Counted from the first letter of the stretch, positions 46,142 through 56,369 are shown. The stretch is 64,000 nt of DNA from Sporolactobacillus sp. THM7-4 (GCF_004153165.1 NZ_SEMD01000009.1:1-64000); one strand, 5' to 3'. The notes: generated by a model not told the origin, from the letters alone. Program-made: numbers and translations.

Positions 46142-47044
46142 CGACAAAACTCCCCAGAAAGTAACTGCAGTAATTATACCATTCACTAAGGTATTGTTTT
46201 GCTTATTGATACCTGATAATTGATTAAAATCTTGTCTGTTCAAATGACGACTTGTTATCAGACTTTGTCATACCGTCTGTTCGAAAATTACTCACTTCGT
46301 ATTCTCTTATCCAAAGAAGAGCCAAAATGACATCCCCAGAAAAGGGGCGATCTCTTTTTCCGTGTTTTTTTATTAACCAGATGGCTGCGAATATTCATTT
46401 CTATTCTCTCTATAGGGGGAACGCTCCTATTTAAATGGCAGGTTAAACTGCCCGAGTAATGGGACAGTGAGAGAGATTTAATAAACGCTTACTCCCCTTA
46501 ATAGATTCATTATTCCAATCCTTTATTTTTGACCAAAATCAGTATGTCCCCTGCTAATAAGAGAACAAGTTCAGGCAAATTTGACAATATATGTAACAAT
46601 AACAAAATATAGTTTTTTTCACTATTTATTTACTGTATAGTATCTGTATTCAGATTTCACAAATTGTTTTATAAATTCAATATCCTGCAGGATGGCCTCA
46701 CTCATACTCACCAATTTCACTGTTTTTATAGTGCGACCCATCACGAAATGACTGAACGTACCATTGAACGTCTGCACAAACAGATGAACCGCTGATCGTC
46801 GGACGATGACTATCTTATTTCAATCGATACTGTTTCTCCTGAGTCTCAGCCAGACCGATCTCTAAGTCCATGAGAAGACGTCCAAACCGGTCCCGGGGCC
46901 GCCTGTTTTTCTCAAGAATCCGATCCATCAATTGCTTCCCCATAAAAAATGAGAAAAAAATTGAATCGATCACCACTTTTCATTCAGTCTTTTCCACTTC
47001 ACATTATCTAAAAAACTTTTGATCCCCGAAAGGAGTCCTTATTC
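46142..47044. other. Long intergenic region with a repeat shared with the amt terminator
   Basis: About 900 bp. At 46333-46390 a sequence resembles the terminator behind amt (33972-34025): AGAAAAGGGGCGATCTCTTTTTCC, then a T run and CCAGATGGCTG; I give only its start AGAAAAGGGGCGAT. A short plus-strand frame ends at 46797 with THHEMTERTIERLHKQMNR and may be a gene tail. No complete gene is supported. Confidence 0.4.
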
Positions 47045-47647
47045 ATGTCTTTTATCAAGCTATATATCCAAAAATCCGAATCAACCGAACATGTCTTTGA
47101 ACGCCTGCTTAAGCAGTACGAACCCCTTCTAATCAGCTCAGTCAGACGCTACGCCTCCACCTGCGTCCCCTATCTCCATGGTTCCGCGGACAGCGACGAC
47201 CTGATGCAGCACGCCAGAATAGCATTCTGGGAAGCGAACCGTTCATTCGATCTCGCCAGGGTTGATCCTGACAAAACTCCCGAAAAGGTCTTCATCTCCT
47301 ATACCGCAAAAACAATAAATGGAAGACTCTCGGATCAACTCAGAAAGATTCACAGATGGACAACCCATGAAACGTCCCTCCGCACCGATGAATCTTTTGA
47401 AATCATCGATACTTCTCTGGAAAATCCTGAAAAAGAGTTGCGACGGATCCTGGATGACTGGCTCTTTCTCCTCAGTCCCCGCGAGCGGCAATATCTATCT
47501 TTAAGCCTCTTTAAAGAAATGAAGACAAAGGACATTGCTGAAGCTGTGCAAGTCTCCGAAAACACGGTCCGAACATGGAAAAAAAGCATACGCAAAAAGC
47601 TGCAGCCCCTGAAAGAATCACTGCTCCACACAGAGGGGGCTAATTAA
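47045..47647 (+). CDS. Sigma-70 family-like sigma factor
   Basis: 200 residues. Region 2 is suggested by LLKQYEPLLISSVRRYAS and DSDDLMQHARIAFWEANRSFD (about 22-78, the DDLMQ motif of region 2.2), and region 4 by LSPRERQYLSLSLFKEMKTKDIAEAVQVSENTVRTWKKSIRKKL (about 145-190) with a clear helix-turn-helix. There is no region 1.1 or full region 3, so it is a small alternative factor; ones like it occur in mobile elements and as competence or stress factors. Its targets are unknown. ATG behind AAAGGAGTCC. It stands alone, ended by a terminator. Confidence 0.85.
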   Translation: MSFIKLYIQKSESTEHVFERLLKQYEPLLISSVRRYASTCVPYLHGSADSDDLMQHARIAFWEANRSFDLARVDPDKTPEKVFISYTAKTINGRLSDQLRKIHRWTTHETSLRTDESFEIIDTSLENPEKELRRILDDWLFLLSPRERQYLSLSLFKEMKTKDIAEAVQVSENTVRTWKKSIRKKLQPLKESLLHTEGAN

Positions 47648-47675
47648 AAGCCTTTTTTAAATTGAATTAATTAAA

Positions 47676-47718
47676 AAAGCCGTCTGAATCTTAAATTGCA
47701 AGTTCAGGCGGCTTTTAT
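47676..47718 (+). terminator. Bidirectional terminator between sigma factor and peptidase gene
   Basis: AGCCGTCTGAA and TTCAGGCGGCT pair (one wobble) with an A run on the left and a T run on the right. It serves the sigma factor gene and the convergent opp-peptidase operon. Confidence 0.85.
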
Positions 47719-47735
47719 TATAGATATTTTTGATA

Positions 47736-48809
47736 TTACCCTATGATTTTAAGATCTTTTGTCACATCATTGAGAATTTCACATCCATCCTCTGTTACGA
47801 GTACAAGATCTTCGATACGAACGCCTATTTTTCCTGGTATATAGATACCTGGTTCGACTGAGAAGACCATTCCTGGCTCTGTCAGCATATGATTTGAGCT
47901 GCTGTTGTCGGGAATCTCATGACATTCCAAACCACAACCATGTCCTAATCGATGGGTAAAATACTTTCCATATCCCGCATCTTCAATTAATTTCCGTGCT
48001 GTCAAATCAATATCACTCATCGGAATACCAGGACAAATTATATCTTCAGCGGCTAAATTAGCTTTTCTAACGGTTTCATACACTTCTTTTTGATCTCCAT
48101 CGACTTTTCGAAAAAAGGCAGTGCGCGTCATATCACACCAATATCGTTTAATAGGGTTGAAGATATCAAATACAATTCCGTCTCCTTCTTTAATTACAGT
48201 GTCCGCAGGCCAGTGGTGCGGATCTGCTGCATTTGTACCAAATGAGACAACCTGTCCTTCCGGAGAACGATCCCCACCATTTTTTGCATAAAGTTTTTCG
48301 ACATATGAAGCAATCTCATTTTCGCGCACTCCGGGACGTACTTGCTCCATTGCTTTTTTCATGACCATATCATTTATTTTCGACGCATGACGTAACTGTT
48401 GAATCTCGTCTTTATCCTTTAACATACGAGCATGGTCAACAGGCCCAGAGCCGGGAACAGGGATAATATCAGAACGCAGCTTCATAATACTGATCAGAAA
48501 ATTTGAAGGCCAGAATTTATCTATGCCAATTTCACCAGGTTGAATGGCCTTAGCAAGATCCCTGACAGGGTTGTCTGAATCACTATGCAATACAAGTTCT
48601 AACCCTTCCTGCGGTTGCAGATCAAAGAGTTCATTTCCGAAAAGCATCACTTTGCCATTATCCTGAATATATAGCGCAAGCATCCGTTCTATGGGTTCAA
48701 CCCAATAACCTGTTAGATAATATACAGATGCTGTTGAGGTGACCAGAATTTGTTTGAGATGCTCTTCTCTCATGTTTTGTATCACTCGATTAAGCCTTTG
48801 CTGGTTCAC
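47736..48809 (-). CDS. M24 family Xaa-Pro peptidase
   Basis: 357 residues. It removes the residue N-terminal to Pro (prolidase or aminopeptidase P type). The dinuclear metal site is present: Asp in VFDIFNPI and in WCDMTRTAFF, His in RLGHGCGLECHEIPD, Glu in FSVEPGIYIPGKIGVRIEDLVLV. The N-terminal creatinase-like domain (about 1-125) is also typical. GTG start behind GGAAG. It is the last gene of the opp operon and pairs with the M29 aminopeptidase upstream. Confidence 0.93.
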   Translation of the reverse strand: MNQQRLNRVIQNMREEHLKQILVTSTASVYYLTGYWVEPIERMLALYIQDNGKVMLFGNELFDLQPQEGLELVLHSDSDNPVRDLAKAIQPGEIGIDKFWPSNFLISIMKLRSDIIPVPGSGPVDHARMLKDKDEIQQLRHASKINDMVMKKAMEQVRPGVRENEIASYVEKLYAKNGGDRSPEGQVVSFGTNAADPHHWPADTVIKEGDGIVFDIFNPIKRYWCDMTRTAFFRKVDGDQKEVYETVRKANLAAEDIICPGIPMSDIDLTARKLIEDAGYGKYFTHRLGHGCGLECHEIPDNSSSNHMLTEPGMVFSVEPGIYIPGKIGVRIEDLVLVTEDGCEILNDVTKDLKIIG

Positions 48810-48887
48810 TTTAAATGACTTCCTTTCAAATTTTCTCCAGATTATTACATTAGATATTTTACAAAACCAACAGATTAATCATCAAAA

Positions 48888-50003
48888 TTAAAGCAGATTC
48901 TCTGGATTTAATGCTTTAAGATCATCCACAACAAACAGCCCGTCTTTTCGAATCAACTCTCCATCAAAATACATGTTGCCTCCACCGAAGTCAGCCCGCT
49001 GGATGTTGATAAGATCCCAGTGAACCGCAGAATGGTTTCCATTACTGCTGTCGTCATAGCAGTTACCTGGTGTAAAATGAAAGCTTCCGGCGATTTTTTC
49101 ATCAAAAAGTATATCTTCCATTGGTGTCATGATCACTGGATTAACACCAATCGCAAATTCACCTACGTATCTTGCTCCTTCATCAGTATCAAGTATTTTG
49201 TTAAGGAGTTCAGTATTGTTGGAGGTTGCTTTAATAATCTTCCCGTCTTTGAATTCAAACTTAACATCCTTAAATAAGAAGCCATTATATGGAGAAGAAA
49301 CATTATAACTGATTACACCATTGACTGAATTACGTACTGGAGCAGTGTAAATCTCTCCATCAGGAATATTCTTGTTTCCGTGCATACCATGTGAAGGAAT
49401 ATCGCGGATCGAGAATCGTATATCAGTCCCGGGACCAGTAATACGCACTTCGTCTGTATGATCCATTCTTTTTACAATGTTCTCCATTGCTTTACCCATT
49501 TTCTCGTAATCAAGAAGACAGGCTTTAAAATAAAAATCTTCATACTCATCAGTGCTCATACCAGCGAGCTGCGCCATAGCATCATTAGGATAGCGTAACA
49601 CCGTCCACTTGGTATGGTTGCATCTCTGTCGTAAATGTAACGGTCCCCAGTAATTCTTATTATAGACGGCAAGCTGTGTATCCGAAATATCATTCCATGC
49701 ATGGATATTATCAGTAGCACGAATATCGATGTATGCATCCATGTCTTTCATGCGTGTTAATTCATAGCTTGTTACATCTGCCATATGTGCATCATCTGCA
49801 CCAGCAACTAAAGCTCCTTCAAGTCCATAATCGAAAACATGGATGAACGGTTGTCCACCGACTTTATACGCTTCCTGAACTAAAGATTTAGCTAATCTGT
49901 AAGCATGTCCGTGTAATTCAATTAAAATTTTCTCACCCTTTTTCAAATAAACTGTTTCATTAATCAAAAAATGGGCAAACTTTCTAATTCTTGTGTCTTC
50001 CAT
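48888..50003 (-). CDS. M29 family aminopeptidase (PepS/AmpS type)
   Basis: About 371 residues. The family is recognised by the N-terminal RKFAHFLINETVYLKKGEKILIELHG and by metal-ligand blocks: the Glu in YVGEFAIGVNP (about 290), Glu in ILFDEKIAGSFHFTPGNCY with the His (about 313), His and Asp in HSAVHWDLI (about 330-336). It removes N-terminal residues from imported peptides. ATG at 50003 behind GAAAGGAATCCTGATC is preferred to one eight codons earlier. It sits in the operon after the peptide transporter genes. Confidence 0.92.
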   Translation of the reverse strand: MEDTRIRKFAHFLINETVYLKKGEKILIELHGHAYRLAKSLVQEAYKVGGQPFIHVFDYGLEGALVAGADDAHMADVTSYELTRMKDMDAYIDIRATDNIHAWNDISDTQLAVYNKNYWGPLHLRQRCNHTKWTVLRYPNDAMAQLAGMSTDEYEDFYFKACLLDYEKMGKAMENIVKRMDHTDEVRITGPGTDIRFSIRDIPSHGMHGNKNIPDGEIYTAPVRNSVNGVISYNVSSPYNGFLFKDVKFEFKDGKIIKATSNNTELLNKILDTDEGARYVGEFAIGVNPVIMTPMEDILFDEKIAGSFHFTPGNCYDDSSNGNHSAVHWDLINIQRADFGGGNMYFDGELIRKDGLFVVDDLKALNPENLL

Positions 50004-50078
50004 GATCAGGATTCCTTTCGTTATCAATGCTTTCTTAGTTATATATTGACTAAGCTACCTTTGATCAACAAAAAAACA

Positions 50079-51083
50079 TTAAAAGGATAGCTTGGTTTCC
50101 GTAGTATGATTTTCATTACTATACAAATGGCACGTAACCCAATGCCCATCAGATACAGATATTTGATGAGGCACAGTTTTTGAACAAATATCCATTGCCT
50201 TAGGACAGCGTTCATGGAAAGGACAGCCTTTGGGTGGATTCACTGGACTGGGTACCTCACCACTAAGAATGATTCTTTCTTTTTTTTCATCAGGATTCTT
50301 AATGGGTATGGCTGACAGCAATGCACAGGTATAAGGATGTTTTGGATGATTAAACAATTCTTCAGTCGTTGTTACTTCAACCACTCTTCCCAGATACATC
50401 ACAATGATCCTGTCTGTAATATGCCGAACGACATTTAAGTCATGCGAAATAAACAAGTAGGTTAATTGAAATTCTTTTTGCAGGTACATTAATAGATTAA
50501 TAACCTGTGCCTGAACAGAGACATCAAGAGCAGAAACAGGCTCATCAGCTACAATAAATGTCGGTTGAAGAATAACCGCTCTGGCAATTGCAATTCGCTG
50601 TCTCTGACCACCTGAAAGTTCATTAGGATACCGGGTCAGGTAAGCGTCTGTCAACCCAATGATCTTCAGCATTTCCCTTACCTTTTCGAGTCGCTCTTTC
50701 TTGTTATACAAACCATGCACATTGAGGGGTTCAGTCAATATCTGCTGTATGGTCTTGTGCGGATCCAGAGATGCATAAGGATCCTGAAAGATCATTTGCA
50801 TCTTTCGCCGCAGCTGACGCATTGTCCTGTCATTTAACTGATTGATGTCTGTCCCTTCAAAGATTACTTTTCCATCAGTGGGTTTACTGAGTTGTAAAAT
50901 CGTTCTTCCAGTTGTCGACTTTCCACAACCACTTTCGCCGACTAAGCCGAGCGTTTCCCCCTTATACAGGGAAAAAGAGACATCATCAACTGCTTTGACC
51001 TGCTGACCTTTACTAAACCAGCCATTATTAACTGTGTAATATTTTTTCAGGTGGATAACTTCCAAGACCTTTTCATTTTCCAT
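50079..51083 (-). CDS. oppF: Oligopeptide ABC transporter ATPase OppF
   Basis: About 334 residues. Walker [13 protein letters not shown] near 50, signature LSGGQRQRIAIARA near 155 and Walker B FIVADEPVSALD near 175. The C-terminal oligopeptide-transporter domain includes PVNPPKGCPFHERCPKAM, with the Cys that bind an iron-sulfur cluster in this family. The start ATG lies inside the end of oppD (11-base overlap) behind GGAAGGTGGATCAG. Confidence 0.94.
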   Translation of the reverse strand: MENEKVLEVIHLKKYYTVNNGWFSKGQQVKAVDDVSFSLYKGETLGLVGESGCGKSTTGRTILQLSKPTDGKVIFEGTDINQLNDRTMRQLRRKMQMIFQDPYASLDPHKTIQQILTEPLNVHGLYNKKERLEKVREMLKIIGLTDAYLTRYPNELSGGQRQRIAIARAVILQPTFIVADEPVSALDVSVQAQVINLLMYLQKEFQLTYLFISHDLNVVRHITDRIIVMYLGRVVEVTTTEELFNHPKHPYTCALLSAIPIKNPDEKKERIILSGEVPSPVNPPKGCPFHERCPKAMDICSKTVPHQISVSDGHWVTCHLYSNENHTTETKLSF

Positions 51084-52062
51084 CTGATCCACCTTCCTGT
51101 TCATCAGCATATAACCAGCAACGGCACATTTGCTCTTTCAGATGCACAGTCGGTGGTGCGACATGGCACTTTGCAAAAGCCATGGGACACCGGTTTGAGA
51201 ACGTGCATCCGGAAGGAAGTTCATTTAATGAAGGAACATGACCTCTGATTGTCATTAAGGGTTGCTTTCTCTCATCCTCTTTAGGCATGGAAGCAAGCAA
51301 ACCCTTTGAATAAGGATGTTTCGGATGATTAAAGAATGTCCTGACATCAGCTTCCTCAACGATTTGACCTGTATACATGACAATAACGCGATCACAGATC
51401 TCAGCTACAACACCTAAATCGTGTGTAATAAAAATAATCGACATATTCGTCTCGTGTTTTATTTTTTTCAAGAGATTAATGATCTGTGCCTGAATGGTTA
51501 CATCAAGAGCCGTAGTTGGTTCATCTGCAATAAGGAGATCCGGCTTGCATATAATAGCCAGACAGATCATCACTCGTTGCCTCATGCCTCCTGATAATTG
51601 GTGAGGATACTGTTGAACAATTTGATCCGGCCTTGGAATGCCAACAAGTTTCAGCATTTCTATTATCTTCACCATAATTTCTTTATTCCCAAGCCGGGTA
51701 TGCTTTTTCAAAGGCTGACTTAACTGATCACCAATCGTAAAAACCGGATTAAGAGAAGTCATGGGTTCCTGAAAGATCATGGACATTTTATTTCCTCTTA
51801 ATTTTCTTTTATCGCGTTCTTTTAAGTGCGTGATGTTCTGACCTTCAAACAGAACCTGTCCTCTACTGATTTCGCTCTTTCCGCGAGGTAACAGCCCCAT
51901 AACGGCAAGCGAAGTGACACTCTTTCCGCAACCGGATTCCCCAACAATGCCTAATGTTTCTCCCTCATGTACTTGAAAACTGACACCTCGAAGCGGCCTA
52001 ACTGAACCTCGTCTGGTCTGAAACTCAACTTCCAGGTTGGAAACATCGAGAATATTTTTCAT
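51073..52062 (-). CDS. oppD: Oligopeptide ABC transporter ATPase OppD
   Basis: 329 residues. Walker [13 protein letters not shown] near 36, signature [15 protein letters not shown] near 155, Walker [13 protein letters not shown] near 178 and the C-terminal [19 protein letters not shown] with Cys ligands. With OppF it drives peptide import. Its stop overlaps the OppF start. Gene order in the operon is A-B-C-D-F, as usual. Confidence 0.94.
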   Translation of the reverse strand: MKNILDVSNLEVEFQTRRGSVRPLRGVSFQVHEGETLGIVGESGCGKSVTSLAVMGLLPRGKSEISRGQVLFEGQNITHLKERDKRKLRGNKMSMIFQEPMTSLNPVFTIGDQLSQPLKKHTRLGNKEIMVKIIEMLKLVGIPRPDQIVQQYPHQLSGGMRQRVMICLAIICKPDLLIADEPTTALDVTIQAQIINLLKKIKHETNMSIIFITHDLGVVAEICDRVIVMYTGQIVEEADVRTFFNHPKHPYSKGLLASMPKEDERKQPLMTIRGHVPSLNELPSGCTFSNRCPMAFAKCHVAPPTVHLKEQMCRCWLYADEQEGGSDGK

Positions 52063-52089
52063 GCTTCAAACTACCCTCCCAACCTACTT

Positions 52090-52986
52090 TTATAAGTCAT
52101 GATCCAATTCATCTCTTAACCAGTCACCAAACAGATTAATACCCAGTGCCGTTATAACAATAGCGATTCCAGGAATGGTGATCAGCCACCAGGCATTGAA
52201 TATATAGTCCTTACCCTCATTCAGCATATTACCCCAGGCCGGTTGTGGTGGCTGAACGCCAAATCCAAGGAAACTTACAGCGGCCTCAGCAATGATGAAA
52301 TTGGCAACCTGGAGGGATGCTAAAATGATAATGGGAGTAAATAAGTTAGGAAGAATGTGCTTAACCATGATTCCCCATTTTGATACACCAGTTGCGACAC
52401 ATGCAGAAATGAATTCCTTTTCCCGTATAGCGAGCACCTCACTTCTGACGACACGTGCAAAGACTACCCAACCGGCAATAATAAGAGATAAAATGATATT
52501 CTTAAGCCCACTTCCCAGTATGGCATTTACCACAAGTACAAGAAGAACAAATGGAAAGCTAAGCTGGACATCAACAATGCGCATAAGGATTATGTCAAGC
52601 CAGCCGCGAAAGAAGCCAGCCAGAACGCCAATAACCGTTCCGATCGCACCTGCGATGATGACTGTAACTACGCCAATTGTCAGAGACACTCGAGTTCCTA
52701 CAATCACCCTTGAAAGCACGTCTCTCCCTAATTGATCGGTACCCAGCAGATGACCTCCTGTAAGTGGAGGAAGAAGTTTCTGTGTCATATAGGTCTGCAT
52801 CGGGTTATAGGGAGTAATCAGAAAACCGAAAATTCCAATCAATATCAGCAGGCAGACAATGATGAAACCGGTAAATCCTGTCTTGTTACGAATGAGATCC
52901 GAAAAGAAGGACATTAAATGACTTTTTCGAGACAAAACAGGCAGTGGTTTTGCTTCATTATCTGATTCTTGTATTACATTTGTCAT
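52090..52986 (-). CDS. oppC: Oligopeptide ABC transporter permease OppC
   Basis: 298 residues with six membrane segments (the first at about 38-58). The N-terminal segment followed by HLLGTDQLGRDVLSRVIVGTRVSL is the OppC signature. The cytoplasmic EAA loop reads EFISACVATGVSKWGIMVKHILPNL, near residue 190. It forms the channel with OppB. Confidence 0.94.
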   Translation of the reverse strand: MTNVIQESDNEAKPLPVLSRKSHLMSFFSDLIRNKTGFTGFIIVCLLILIGIFGFLITPYNPMQTYMTQKLLPPLTGGHLLGTDQLGRDVLSRVIVGTRVSLTIGVVTVIIAGAIGTVIGVLAGFFRGWLDIILMRIVDVQLSFPFVLLVLVVNAILGSGLKNIILSLIIAGWVVFARVVRSEVLAIREKEFISACVATGVSKWGIMVKHILPNLFTPIIILASLQVANFIIAEAAVSFLGFGVQPPQPAWGNMLNEGKDYIFNAWWLITIPGIAIVITALGINLFGDWLRDELDHDL

Positions 52987-52999
52987 CGTGTCATTCCCT

Positions 53000-53917
53000 T
53001 CACTTTAATCGAATCTGCGGATTCACTGCACTATAGAGCAGATCTGCTGCAAAATTAATTACGGAATAAATTAACGAGATAAGAAATATACCAGCCATAA
53101 CAACGGGAAAATCCCTGTCCATTAATGCGTTCATAATCTGCATACCTACTCCGGGCCATGAGAAAACAATCTCTGTAATTACAGCCCCTTCTAGTAAAAC
53201 ACCTAAATCTAGCGCAATCAGTGTTATTATCGGGAGTAGTGCATTTTTAAGTGCATATTTTGTTAAAATTTCAAACGTAGATACACCTGCAGCCCGTATT
53301 GTTCGTATATAGTCTTTTTTTAATACGTCTAACATTTTTGAACGAGTAAATCGCACAATTCTTGCCATACTGTATATGGCCAGTGTTACTGTAGGTAAAA
53401 CCATTGAGATCGGCGTTGTGCGACCTCCAGTTGGAAACCAGTGTAACTTAACTGCGAAAAAGTAGATAAAAAGTAATCCTAACCAAAAGCTTGGGATAGC
53501 CTGTCCTAAAACGGTCAATCCAACACCTAATTTATCAAATAAAGTGTCTCTTTTATAAGCTGAAAAAACACCGATTGGTATTGCAACGACCAGGGAAAGG
53601 ACAAAAGCAGATAAAGCTAGCTGTAAAGTAGCAGGGAAGCTTGACAATATCATGCCAAGTGCGCTTTCCTTTGTTACCAGTGAATCACCAAAATCTCCAT
53701 GTATAGCATGAGAAATGAAGTCGATGTACTGAACATACATAGGACGATCAAACCCTAGCGTATGTCGAAATACCTCAATTTGTCCTTTAGGGGCATCCGG
53801 TGGAAGAAACAGGAGTGTTGGATCTCCCGAAAGCCTGACTAAGAAGAACACACCAGTTAAGGCAAGGAATATCACAATTATTGTCTGGACAAAACGTTTT
53901 ATAACGAATTCAGACAC
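53000..53917 (-). CDS. oppB: Oligopeptide ABC transporter permease OppB
   Basis: 305 residues with six membrane segments. The EAA loop is DYIRTIRAAGVSTFEILTKYALKNALLPII, near 190-220, and LLEGAVITEIVFSWPGVG near 235 is typical. GTG start behind GAAAGGAGAAACGAT. Between the binding protein and OppC genes (about 50 and 13 bp). Confidence 0.94.
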   Translation of the reverse strand: MSEFVIKRFVQTIIVIFLALTGVFFLVRLSGDPTLLFLPPDAPKGQIEVFRHTLGFDRPMYVQYIDFISHAIHGDFGDSLVTKESALGMILSSFPATLQLALSAFVLSLVVAIPIGVFSAYKRDTLFDKLGVGLTVLGQAIPSFWLGLLFIYFFAVKLHWFPTGGRTTPISMVLPTVTLAIYSMARIVRFTRSKMLDVLKKDYIRTIRAAGVSTFEILTKYALKNALLPIITLIALDLGVLLEGAVITEIVFSWPGVGMQIMNALMDRDFPVVMAGIFLISLIYSVINFAADLLYSAVNPQIRLK

Positions 53918-53968
53918 ATCGTTTCTCCTTTCTTCATCTTATCAGAGTATGAAAAACCACCCATCATA

Positions 53969-55492
53969 CTATTTCCAGCTCATATCAAAAATTTGTAATG
54001 TCTCATCTGTTCTTGGTGTGAAATTTAAGTTTTTATTCACTGCATAGATATTTTCCTGCTGCCACAGAGGAACCCATGCAGCCTTGTCAACTAGCATTTG
54101 CTCAATTTTCCCAAAAGCTGTTTTTCTTGATTGTTCGTTAAATAGTGGCAATGCCTTATTAATTGCTGATTCAACTTCAGGGTCATAGAATCCACTGAAT
54201 GGGGCCGATTTTGTAAACAGATTCTGTATAGTAGTTTGCCCCTCGTAAGACGGTCCCCATCCCAGCAGGAACATATCACCCGCACGATGCTGCATGATTT
54301 TTGAGAGATGTGTTTCCCACTCGTTTACGTGAACATTTACTTTAATGCCTATCTTTTGTAGCTGCGCAGCTATTGCCTGAGCAACTTGTTTATCCATTGG
54401 ATATCTGCCATTCGGGGTGTCAAGTGTCAGAGTTAACTTTTTTGGATTGTAGCCAGCTTCATTTAACAGGCTTACCGCCTTTTTAGGATCGTAAGGATAT
54501 GCATTTGTTGGTACGTAATCCTGATTGTTTTTAGCCAGTGGACCAGTTATTTGAACACCATATCCATTGAGTTGCGTTTTTAATAAGGTTGGAACATCTA
54601 CAGCGTAATTAATTGCCTGTCTAACCTTTTGGTTTTTCATTGGACCATTACTGAAGGTGTTTAATGCCAGATAATCGACTCTGGCAGACTTAACCTGTTC
54701 TACTTTTCCCGTTGATGATGCTTTAATTTGATCAACTGAATCCACTGGAACATTATCAAACAAATCTATTTCACCGTTCAGAAAACTTGCCAGTCGGCTG
54801 CTAAACTCAGGAACATAACGAAATTCAACTTTTTTAATTTTGGGTTTTCCAGCCCAGTATTTATTATTTGCAACCAGTCTTAAGTACTGATTTCTTTTCC
54901 ATGTATGAAGCTTATAAGGTCCTGTTCCCACTGGATTATTTGCCGCCTTTTTTAACCCAACCTTTTTCAGATAACCTGGCTCCATGACAAGAAAGTCATC
55001 CGCAATACGATGAAGAAATGTTGGATACGGTGTGGATGTGATTACCTGGACAGTGTAATTATCAACCACTTTTACTTCCTTGATCGATGCCCATCTGGAT
55101 AAATAAGCTGATTTATTGGCTTTATCAAGAATATAATCAATACTTCCTTTTACGGCTTCAGCGTTAAAAGGAACACCGTTTTGAAATTTAACATTCTTTC
55201 TTAAACTAAATTCCCATGTATTTGGGTTTATACTACGCCAGTTAGTTGCCAGCCAAGGTTTAAATTTCCCTGTCTTCGCATCTCTCTTAATGAGCGGGTC
55301 ATAGATGTTTCTAATTTGGACATCAGTAGCCGAATTTACATCAGTATCAGCTAATAAAGTTGTTGCATCAGATGGAAGACCAATAACTAATTGTTTGTTT
55401 TTTAAATTATTTTCCGAATTTGAATGAGACGAACAAGCTGTTGTAAGAACCATAAGAACGGCTGTTACCAGCATTAACATTTTTTTGCCCAT
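53969..55492 (-). CDS. oppA: Oligopeptide-binding lipoprotein OppA
   Basis: 507 residues. The signal peptide ends in a lipobox with VLTTAC, so Cys20 becomes lipid-linked and the protein sits outside the membrane. The family 5 solute-binding fold shows IYDPLIKRDAKTGKFKPWLATNW near 65, the FQNGVPFNAEAVKGSIDY motif (about 110), NNPVGTGPYKLHTW near 175 and WWQENIYAV-like WVPLWQQENIYAV near 478. It catches peptides, which are passed to OppBC. First gene of the operon; a MarR regulator lies just upstream, in the same direction. Confidence 0.93.
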   Translation of the reverse strand: MGKKMLMLVTAVLMVLTTACSSHSNSENNLKNKQLVIGLPSDATTLLADTDVNSATDVQIRNIYDPLIKRDAKTGKFKPWLATNWRSINPNTWEFSLRKNVKFQNGVPFNAEAVKGSIDYILDKANKSAYLSRWASIKEVKVVDNYTVQVITSTPYPTFLHRIADDFLVMEPGYLKKVGLKKAANNPVGTGPYKLHTWKRNQYLRLVANNKYWAGKPKIKKVEFRYVPEFSSRLASFLNGEIDLFDNVPVDSVDQIKASSTGKVEQVKSARVDYLALNTFSNGPMKNQKVRQAINYAVDVPTLLKTQLNGYGVQITGPLAKNNQDYVPTNAYPYDPKKAVSLLNEAGYNPKKLTLTLDTPNGRYPMDKQVAQAIAAQLQKIGIKVNVHVNEWETHLSKIMQHRAGDMFLLGWGPSYEGQTTIQNLFTKSAPFSGFYDPEVESAINKALPLFNEQSRKTAFGKIEQMLVDKAAWVPLWQQENIYAVNKNLNFTPRTDETLQIFDMSWK

Positions 55493-55641
55493 TTCTCTTC
55501 TTCTCCCCCTAGTTTTTCGTTTAATTATTAATGGTAATGTAAATAATGGTAATTAAAAAATGATTTCCTCCTTATTCAATTTTCTGAAGCATTTATATAT
55601 ATCTTGCTTAATTAAACGAGAATATAGAAAAAAAAGTTATA

Positions 55642-56067
55642 TCAATAGTATTTACTTAATGTTGTTTCTATGTACTCCATGGCCTCAATGACTTTATCCA
55701 ATTCCTCTGACGGAATATTTTTAATTTTGTTTTTAACAATTTTACCTGACAAACTGATCAAAGTATTAACTTGTTCTTTGCCTTCCTGGGTCAGTTCAAG
55801 AATGAAAACTCTTTTGTCACTCTCGAGATAGTTTCTTTTAATCAAGCCTTTTTTAACAAGTTTTTTAATGATTCTGCTCAGATAGCCTTTATCCAAATCA
55901 AAGTAATTGCTTAGGGTTGAGGCGGTTGGATGTTCTTGAATGCCAATCTCATAAAGAACATGAGCTTCAGTAGCAGAAAATGCAGTCAAGTCTGTATACT
56001 CATTGTTTATACCATTTACCCGATTATAGAATCGGTTAAAGCGACGAATTCTACTAATATAATCCAC
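55642..56067 (-). CDS. MarR-family transcriptional regulator
   Basis: 141 residues. The winged helix is at about 50-95: HPTASTLSNYFDLDKGYLSRIIKKLVKKGLIKRNYLESDKRVFILELTQEGKE, where LSRIIKKLVKKGL is the recognition helix region and DKR the wing. MarR proteins act as dimers and often repress their neighbours. It probably controls the opp operon 150 bp downstream; that is inferred from position. GTG start. Confidence 0.9.
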   Translation of the reverse strand: MDYISRIRRFNRFYNRVNGINNEYTDLTAFSATEAHVLYEIGIQEHPTASTLSNYFDLDKGYLSRIIKKLVKKGLIKRNYLESDKRVFILELTQEGKEQVNTLISLSGKIVKNKIKNIPSEELDKVIEAMEYIETTLSKYY

Positions 56068-56258
56068 CGTTTGTTTGCCACACTCCCTTTAATCTTGATT
56101 TGGTTTATATACATTATAGATTTATTGTTGCTTTTGTCAACCTTCAAAAAGATATTTTGTCAAAACTTCTGATTATATTTATTTTCTGAAAACGTTTTAT
56201 TATATAATCACACCGAGAGATATCATTTAATTTATCAGAACGGACTGTGCCCCGCAAT

Positions 56259-56369
56259 CGCCCTTGACAAACACGCCAATGGTTTGGATGGTGGGTGTCA
56301 AGGGCGACGGGGACGGAAAAGCAGGCACGACAAAGCTGCCCTTTGGTTTGTTCATTGTAAACCATTGGC
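56259..56369. repeat. Pair of inverted repeats in the IS 3' flank
   Basis: CGCCCTTGACA and TGTCAAGGGCG form an 11-bp perfect stem over a 26-nt loop (about 56259-56306), and CCAATGGTTT with AAACCATTGG form a second, interleaved pair (about 56276-56285 with 56359-56369). They lie between the IS left end and the transposase stop. The interleaving suggests alternative folds. Confidence 0.55.

Noticed and set aside
50041-50100. Terminator behind oppF
   Set aside because: The arms AAGCTA and TAGCTT can pair, but no T run follows and the M29 peptidase gene continues in the same operon.
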